Assembly: GCA_028565635.1 (NCBI GenBank)
Contig: JAOXYB010087829.1
Coordinates: 1-22,469, forward strand
Length of the DNA stretch: 22,469 bases
Direction: 5' to 3'
Source of the DNA: Phoronis ovalis
Lineage: Eukaryota; Phoronida; Phoronidae
The notes below the pieces were generated by a model. That model saw only the letters and a program-made list of their open reading frames with translations. It made no database searches and was not told the origin of the DNA. The first letter of the stretch is position 1; every line of letters starts with the position of its first letter. The translations under genes were made by a program, and so were the position numbers. Below, piece after piece: positions 9,001-18,000 of this stretch.

Positions 9001-12000
9001 GATTATCTCCTGTCAGAGTCACCTGTGCCAATTTTCCTGAGAGGTCATCAATCACTTCTTTCTTATTCAACTGACAGTCTCCTTTTCCCCGACCCCTTGT
9101 TCGAACTTTCTTCTGTACAGGGTCACAATTCTCTTCATCGCTTCCTCCCCGTATGGCTTCAATAGAGCTATTATCCAACACAGGAACATCCAATATATTT
9201 TCAATTAATACTGGCTCGCATACAATATCAGATTTAGCACCATCACTTTTATTTTCAAAGTCATTGTCAAAAATTTGAAGTTCCTTGCTATCGTTACACT
9301 GGGTATCTAATTCATGATCAAACCCACATAGATCACTCTCAAGCAAAATAATTCCATCATCTTCATTTTCCTTGCTCTTTGTTTTCTCTTGAATTCTCAC
9401 AGTTTCTTTGGAGTTTCGAGTATTTCTACCTATGCAATACAAATGTTTTGAACTTGTTTTGAATGCAGCAGTTAAAGCAGAATCTCTCAAGTAAGCTTTA
9501 GATTGTTGACATAACTTCATTTGAACTTGTGTATGACTTTCAACATTTTCAATTGAGTCGAAATCTGCAACAGATGTTTCAGAGGTCTGATTTTCAGGAA
9601 TCTCAGGAATTTCTGTTAAAATTTCTAGACCATCACAATCATTATCTTCTGTACGAAACAGTTCGACATCAGGATTTCCAGGTTGATGTTTGGCAATCCT
9701 CGATCGTGTTTTCCGTTGGGCTTTGGGTGCCTTCATTTTAGATTTTAATGCATTAGGAATTGGTGATTCGGTTGCAAAATCATAGACATTCTGCACACAA
9801 TCCAAATTAATGCTTTTTGTGTGGTTGCTAGCACTTTTATTCGCAGCTGTCTTGCTTGACTTGTTTCGTTTTACAGGGCTTCTTAACGGACTATTCATAT
9901 CAACAGCAGATAAAGGACTTGCAAAAGTTGTTGTCAACTTCAATGAAGGTGCAGCTTTTGATTTTGCAGGTTTATGCCTCCGAGTACTTTTTACTGCAGT
10001 TGACTTAGAAGAGGGTTTAACAGAGGACTTCTGCAATGACATATCTTGGATATCTTCATCGTCGCTATCTATCATCAATGATTTCAACTTGGCAACTCGT
10101 TTACTTATACCTTTAGGTGGATATGAAACCATTTGAATGGGGGCTACTGTTATCTTTGGTACATTTTTTGGTTTTGCAGGAGTTTTAAATGTGGCCTCTG
10201 TAACATCATCTTCAAAAATAACAACATTTCCATGCTGTTTAGTTTTTGACCTAACCTTCCTAGGTGCTGTTGAATTAGCTTTCATCTGACCTTCTTTTGT
10301 TGCAAGTGGTATTTTTGATTCCGAAATGACACAGCTCTCGTCATTAGGTGTAAAATATTCAAAATCAGCTATCAATTTTGTTGTGGCATCCAAGGAAAGG
10401 ATATATTCAACAAGTTGATTAATTTTAGTGTAGGAAGTGGGATTTCTCGAAGTTTTCAGAAAATTCCTTGTTTCTGACACATACTTAGTGACTAATCTAG
10501 GTAACCTTTGGTGAAAACTTAAATCTGCAAGTTTCAAACAAATCTGTGCAACAATGTCTGCATATAATGTTACGTTGTTAGTCACAATCCCAGAGTATTT
10601 TACAGCTTTATCCGCTTTATTTTTACAAATTTTATGCAACTTTAATGCCTGATCTAAAACTTTTCCACTCCTTGCCAGTGAATTCTCTTGTTGCAAACAT
10701 TCTGCTTCCAAAACAAAGTGATGTAAATTTAAGGAGTGAAGCAAGATATCTGAACAAATGTTACAAGCACATTTACTGCTATGTGTCGAATATTTAGGTA
10801 GCTGTGATGTGCTACGTTTTAAAGCGGGTGAACTTGTCAAATCACACACAGTTCCTGATTCGTCTCCAAACTCTTCCTCTGCTGTGATTGGCTGACTTTG
10901 CATAACAATGTCTTCATCACTTTCATTAAATCCAAAACAATCTTCCCTGTTTTTCCTCGATTTATCTGAATTTTTATCTGGTGTATTAATGGTAAAAATA
11001 TCCTCCAGCTTCTTATTATTTTTTCTCTCAAATATATCACATTCAATGGACTTCTGCTGCTTCTTGTTTGGTTTTTCTGCTTTAAACATATCTAAATCAG
11101 AATTAAGTAAAAATTGCGCTGCTTTGCATTTTGCTTCAGCATCTGACCCCTTGCCACATATCATGTCAAGCTTAGCCAACTCTTGCAGAAACATGGTTGT
11201 CCTGAAATATCCACACAAATATCCATAAAAATAGTATTGATAGTTTGATACGTCAAAGGACTAAAAAATAAAGACTTGTTTATTTGTATGAAACACAACT
11301 CTGAAATTTGTTTTAATAGTAAATAGCAATATAACATATACACAAAACATTATAATATGAAAACTACAATAGAAACTATAAAAATGGTTGTTATTGTAAA
11401 ATTCATAATATGCAATTTCCTTTACTTTGACGGATACATTGAACAGCTACATTTTAATACAGAAGAAACTATTCCAGACATTATTCTTTTAACTGGAGAA
11501 GAAACCCTACCCCACCTACCTTCTTGGAGCTTTGAATGTCTGTGAAAGCTTAAGTCCTTCATTGAGATAGCATTTTGCTGACCTGGCATCACCAATATCA
11601 GTATATACTCTACCAAGGTCAAGAGCAGCTTGTAAAACATCATGTGCTGCACTCCATTGCTCCATCTGAGTTTTAACTGTAAGTGACAAAACTAGTTTTT
11701 AAGCATTAAAATTTGGGAAGCTGAACCAAAATATTTTACATGATTACCAAATCTGTAACGGACAAATAATCTGCATATCATTAATATCTGAATTACATCT
11801 GAAGTAATTCGTTCAAGGCCATGAATATCGTGTCCACACACTATTTGCAGAAATGAAGCACACAGACTATAAATCTGCCAACCCATTCTTTGGCAGTAGA
11901 GAAAATTGGTGGCCATATTGTTAAGAAGCTCATAACTGAATTTTTCAGTGACTTATACTATACCTTCATTTTCTTTTAAGTACAGCATAATCCCAGATGA

Positions 12001-15000
12001 AAGTCTGTACACATCACTGGCCGAGTCTACCCAGCATCCAGCAGGTGGTGTTACAGTGCTGTACAGTTCAGATATCGTGCACAGTTGAGACTGAAGGCTT
12101 TTACACTTCAACTCTATAATACACCAGGTTTTAGTTTTGTCTTTACTGGATAAAATGGTTTGTATTTTGGTTAAGATGTCCCAGCTGTCGTGATACTGAA
12201 AAATCATACAACAAATGAAGGAATTGGCTTATACACTGAAATTTAAAAACAAACAACAAAGCATTTTGTAACAAATAAAGTACCAAACTAAAGCAAGAAA
12301 ATGCAGAGATGATATATAATATATACTTATATTAACAGCACTTAACATATTATGGCACCAATAAACCCAAGGAATTAACTGGGGGCATTGTAGCTACTGT
12401 ATAAGGTGAGATTTATAACAACACTTCACAGTTACTCACCTTTTCTGCATAGAACATAATATAAGCATCTGCCAACATCATGTAACAACCAGGATTACTA
12501 GAGAGTTCAAATTCAAGATTCAACTTCTTTCTTGTTGCTGTTGTTAACTCTTGTGCTTCACTAACAAGGTTCATGGAGAGCAACAACTGAATCTGCCTGA
12601 ACATGAACATCATTTGTTCAGTTTGTAAAGCTTGTGATCTGGTCATTTGGAGCAGTGTTGATAGTGCTCTGTATTCATGCAATGACTGAAATAAGACAAC
12701 TATATTTTATACTGTTTAATATAATATCAACTGAAAGTTATTCAAAGACTGACATTGACATTATATAAGTTATCAAAGAGAATACTTCTATAACAATCTC
12801 CATCTGCATAACTGCATGCAATTCAGCATACTGTCCTTACCCTTGCAGCTAACCGATACTTTGCAGATATAACTTGAAGTAAACCAATAGTCTCCGTCAA
12901 ATTTCTAACTTCGGACAACTTTCCACCTTGTGCAACAATTTCCCACAACTCTAGAGCATGATCTAGGTTTTCCATTGAAGAGTACTCCATGTTTACTGTA
13001 AAACAAGGCCCGGGAAGCAAATATTCTTCATCCTGCATTTTGCTGGAATCATCTTCTTGATTCTGATTGGTTGATATATGTTCAGTCATTGCAGGCTTGT
13101 CAAGATAAATAACTTCTTTTGTATCTTCACTATTTTCCACCTTGATGAAAAATAAACTGAATATTATATAGTGCAAAGATGAATTACTAGGAGTAAAGGT
13201 AAAGTTTGTTTATTTTGCAGTATATAAATGCGAGTCTTCATCGCAGTGGAGATAAACCTGAAAGCAGGTAATTATCAAACAAGTCAGAATACAAACCAAG
13301 CTACTATTTATAATGCTAATCTTTCCTTATTCTTTCAGTAAATAATTAGATATAGATTACCAAATCAAGACTTTAAAATAAGTTCTAAAGGCATACACAT
13401 AGAAGAAATGCTCCCATTTTTACTGTACACATATAAAATGTTTCATGATCTCACTTTTTCTCTTGAATTCTTGTTAAGGTTGTCACTTTGACACAGATAC
13501 ATGACGAAATATGCTCGTGCCAAGTCATCTTTGACAGATGTAATACTGGTTGCGTTTAACCCAGGATGCTTCTTGGGAACCATTTTGTTTCTTCGTAATG
13601 GTTTCTTGCCGTTCTTATGAGTACCAATGGGGGTCAATTTTCCAAGCAAGTCATTGAGAATGTTGACAGCAGTCTGGCAGCAATCTTCTGGTGATCTAGA
13701 GGAAAACAGTTTCATTTTCTAGTTTAGTACAATATTTGTAATTTCAGTGGGTGGTTATATATTTTTAATTTTGAGCAATAACTTTTTGTACTGTAATCAG
13801 GTCATTTCATTGTATTTTTGTTCATGTAGTTTCCCTGTACCATCTTGTTTCAGGGACCACACCACTTTTATTTATTTGTTGTGTTTTATTTACAAAAACA
13901 AAGTCAATCAATTAATCAATGACATTTTGTAGAAACTATGTGACAGTGTCAGATCTATAAATCTCAGCTTATATCATTTAAAATGTTCGTATTTTATAGA
14001 AAAGAAAATATATTTTGAATCAAACAATACTGTGAGAATTTGGGTTTTCGTTGTTTTCCGATTTTTTTTACAATAAAAAGAAAATTAAAATGCCAAAATT
14101 TGAAGCGGTCGCGTCCATTAACACAAGTTTTTTTTTGATTTCGCATAATTCACACACCAGAATTTTTAAATATGTGCACAATTTCTTCAGATATGCAAAA
14201 AAAATTTGACATCACAAATTTAAAAGTAGTCCATTTACAAGGTACTTCTACTGCAAAATAATAATACCTGTCCTCGTCCCAGTTAAAAGACCACGTTAAC
14301 ATCGCTTGTTCAAGAAGGAGGTAGGCTTCCTGCTGTGGGTCATTACACATTGCTAGTAGTTGCTTAATCGTTGACATTTGATGATCAGCCAGACTTGTTC
14401 TAAATACCAAATATAAAATTTATTTTTTACATATATATTAAAAATTACAAAAAAATGTTGTTTAGGATTCCCACTCTCACACACCAGGCATATGTAAAGT
14501 ATTCCACTATACCACTGCCAAGAACTACATAGAGACTTTTTCTCACTAACCCTTCTATATACTGAATGCATATGTTACAACCAATTTATATACTTTAGTA
14601 TTACATTTTGCACCCAAAGGTACAATGATATAAAATATATATGTGTGTGAAAGCATTGGGCATCATGGATGAATGACAACTAGTATGACTTGAAAAGGTT
14701 GATGGAGAATGCAAGCAACAAATGTGGTGTGAAGCCAACATTCTTAAATGCCCAGCAGAGGACAATGTAAAAAATCATTTTAAATTATTAAAGTTTTAAA
14801 ACTAGTTTGAATGATTTTACCTGAGGCTCTTATAATGACTTAGTTCAGCCATAAGAATATCTGACAGATATTTGTGTTCCAAATTTGGATTCTCTTTAAT
14901 GAGAGCTTCATACAATGAACTGCAATAAAGAAATTGTACAAAAAGATTTGTTGACGGCCATAAAAAAAGTAAAAAGTAATAGAAGTCCAGCATTAGATGG

Positions 15001-18000
15001 CTATCCCGTCAAATTGTTTAAGTCTTTCTGGCTAGACCTGGAACAGTTTCTACATAATAAATCAATTAACCATGCATACCATAAAGGAAAATGTCATGTT
15101 CACAGAAATAAGGTATTATCACATGCTCACTCAAAACTGGTAGACCCAGGTGTTATATTAAAAATTGGAGTCTGATAATATTACTTAACATATCTTACAA
15201 ACTTTTGCCTTCTTGTATTGCTGAAAGACTAAAATCTTGCATGAATAAAATTATACATGGAAAGAAGACAGGATTTACTGGAAAATTTACAGGCAATAAC
15301 ACCTGTTTGATACGTGACAGCATGTTCAAACTGCAAAACAAAATAGAGCTGGTATGCTTTTAACAGTTGATTTTGAAAAAGCAAAAACTCACCCATTTTT
15401 TAACTGCAATATCTCTCAATATTTTGGGAAAAACTCTGACAAAAATGAATTCTAACTTTTTTTTACTAAAGCATGAAAGACCCAGTGAAAAGAATAACAA
15501 CATTTGCTGCAAAATATGCAAAAAAAAGTAGGGTTAATCGGGTTACCAGAAACACACAACCGGAAACACACAACTTTTTATTTTATGCCTTATCAATTTC
15601 ACATGATGTTTTAATACTGAAAGTTAAAAAAGGAAGGTGCACAATGAGTGGCACCATTCAAAATTGATTGCCTTTCAAACTTACTTTTCTAACCTTTCAG
15701 ATGTGTCCTGATGCTCTGCTTGTTTAACCATATCTCGTTTTATTTTTACAAAGGTTTCACAGGCTGGAGTCATGTGACTAGGATCAATCAACAAGCTTTT
15801 AACCGTTGACTTCAAAGCAGCCTGATAATTATTACAAAACTGCTGACTTTTTGCTAGACATTCATAACGCTTTCCAAGTTTCACCTGTAAAACATTAAAA
15901 AACTTGAACTGTAAAAGTTTGTCCCCAGTTTGAAGCACAGATTTTTATTGAATTATCTTTTATTTTCTTAAAGACACAATAATATCAAAGATTCTTAAAG
16001 TTTGAACTAAACAATCCAAATAGCAATGCTACCTCAAGTATTCGACTGTCTTTCAGTTTCTCATCAAAGTCACACCAAACTTGAAACTGCTCACACATAA
16101 TGGTATAGAAGTTGCAGGCCATGTCATGAACTTCATTATTATGGCACAGGTGACCAAATCTTGCTGCCATTATGCCTGCAAACATAAATATAAAAATTAT
16201 CTTAAGAATTCTATATCAAAACCTGTGATTGTTATCTGAGCAAAAGTGCCTTTTCAAGTTTGCGAAACAGTTATATTGAAAATATTTGTAAGAAGTAATT
16301 CCCAATGACTCAGATACGTTTCCAAGAAATTTTGTAAATCCATTAGCTATAGAAGTATGTTCAATATATAGAGCAGCCACAATTATTTGATTTAGAAAAG
16401 GAAATAAACTAGAATGTAGTGTCACATGACGACACCAAATATATGACTTCCAATACAACTTTTTGACATGGCAGCCAGTTTGGATTCAAAAACTAAAAAG
16501 AATAAAAAATGAAATGTTGATGAAGGAAACTGAATATAAATAGGATTGAACCAGGGACCTCTAGCTGTATAATCGATAATATAATTCTCAGTATATTGTG
16601 ACTAAACCACAACGGAGTTTCGCCAGGTGTCCTTTCGCATTGGGTCCTACATACCAAGATTAGCAGTATATTATTACTGCTAATCACACTACTCTGAATC
16701 GCTGGTTTACAGAAAGTTAGTGGTGCCCCCATGTAGTACCTTTATTTAATACGATGTGTAATTTTATGTTATTAGTCTCAGTATATTGTAAACAGGAAGT
16801 GCAAAGGGTTGTTAGAAATGAACCCTGAAAACTAACATTGTTATCAATGCTTTTGCAAAATCTAGTATCAACAATGCTTTAAGGCTGATCAGAAAATTTA
16901 AAAAGTCTTACCCAAATTGTGATGCTCTGTTGCAGTTAATTGCTGCATGCTGACAGCCTTTTTAACAACATCTCTCAACTCACTTAAGTGTTCAAATGAT
17001 GTTTGTAGCAGAATGGAAGATTTAAGAGCTTCTTTTTCTAAAATAAACAGATGTTAAAAAAAATATCATATAATTATATTAACTAAAAGTATATTTGTAC
17101 ACTGGTTTAATGAAAAAAAAATTAAAACTATTTAATTTACTAGAAAATGCAAATAAATTCTGAGAGTTTTAAGCTGTACCTTTTAGCTGTTTCAGCTGAC
17201 ATAAGTACAGAAACAGCTGTGTGCTCCTTGTTTCACAGTCCTGAACAACAGATAACTTTAACAATCTTTCAGTTTTTGTAGAGTCAATCAAACTTTTAGC
17301 AGCAAGCTTTTCAGTCAGAACAGTTTCTTGCATTCTGTCATAAAAAAGTAAAAATACAAAAAAATAAAATATAAGAAGTTTAGATTCTTAACCTCGCTGT
17401 CGTTGATCATTCAGACACTAGAAAGAGTCATAGACCTTTCTCATGAATGGCTTTCCATATCCCTTCCTATACATGGAAAGCCAGCATACATTCAATAGAA
17501 ATTAAATAAATGTTATGTTTATAATTTTTTTCCTTTTGATATGAGGTATGTAGTATAATACATGGACTCAATAATTTCTTTTTCTATAACTTTGTTTCCT
17601 GATTTTTAAAGCCAGATAAACTTTTATTTAAAAATAGTGTAATTGATTGGTAGTCTGCATCTATTTAAAAACTGACTCAAGGGGGAAATCAACTGATGGA
17701 ACAGCGATGAGAAGACTAAATGCAGCTTTTAATTGGACAAAACATTAGCCATCATCCTTAACTGATCACTCTTGTTCTGTTGTAAGCAACCTCCCCAAAA
17801 GGGTCACAGAAACAACTATATGCTTACTCAAAGAAGTCAATATTGAGCTCTGCCTGAATTATTTTTCATTAATGTCATTTTTTAAGCTTTAAAATACATA
17901 ATATCGAAGACCATGTTGCATAAAATAACTCTTACCTAAGTGACTCACAAAACATATCCAGCATTTGGTCTAAGCTAAGAAACATCTCTTCACTATATCC

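Larger units (their letters stand above)
16176..16911 (-). other. Separase intron 5
   Basis: 736 bp, holding a SINE-like tRNA-related sequence and a hairpin (separate entries). No coding exon; three open frames on the - strand here lack any family match. Confidence 0.7.

Noticed and set aside
9529-10136. Two + strand open frames opposite exon 15
   Set aside because: They are antisense shadows of a well-supported coding exon and match no family.
11357-11545. 62-codon + strand frame overlapping exon 14
   Set aside because: Mostly intron plus antisense of exon 14; no family match.
15473-15667. 64-codon + strand frame in intron 7
   Set aside because: No recognisable motif; at best decayed LINE sequence.
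16216-16732. Two - strand frames in intron 5 as extra separase exons
   Set aside because: They overlap the SINE-like sequence and are not needed: exons 5 and 6 join in phase.
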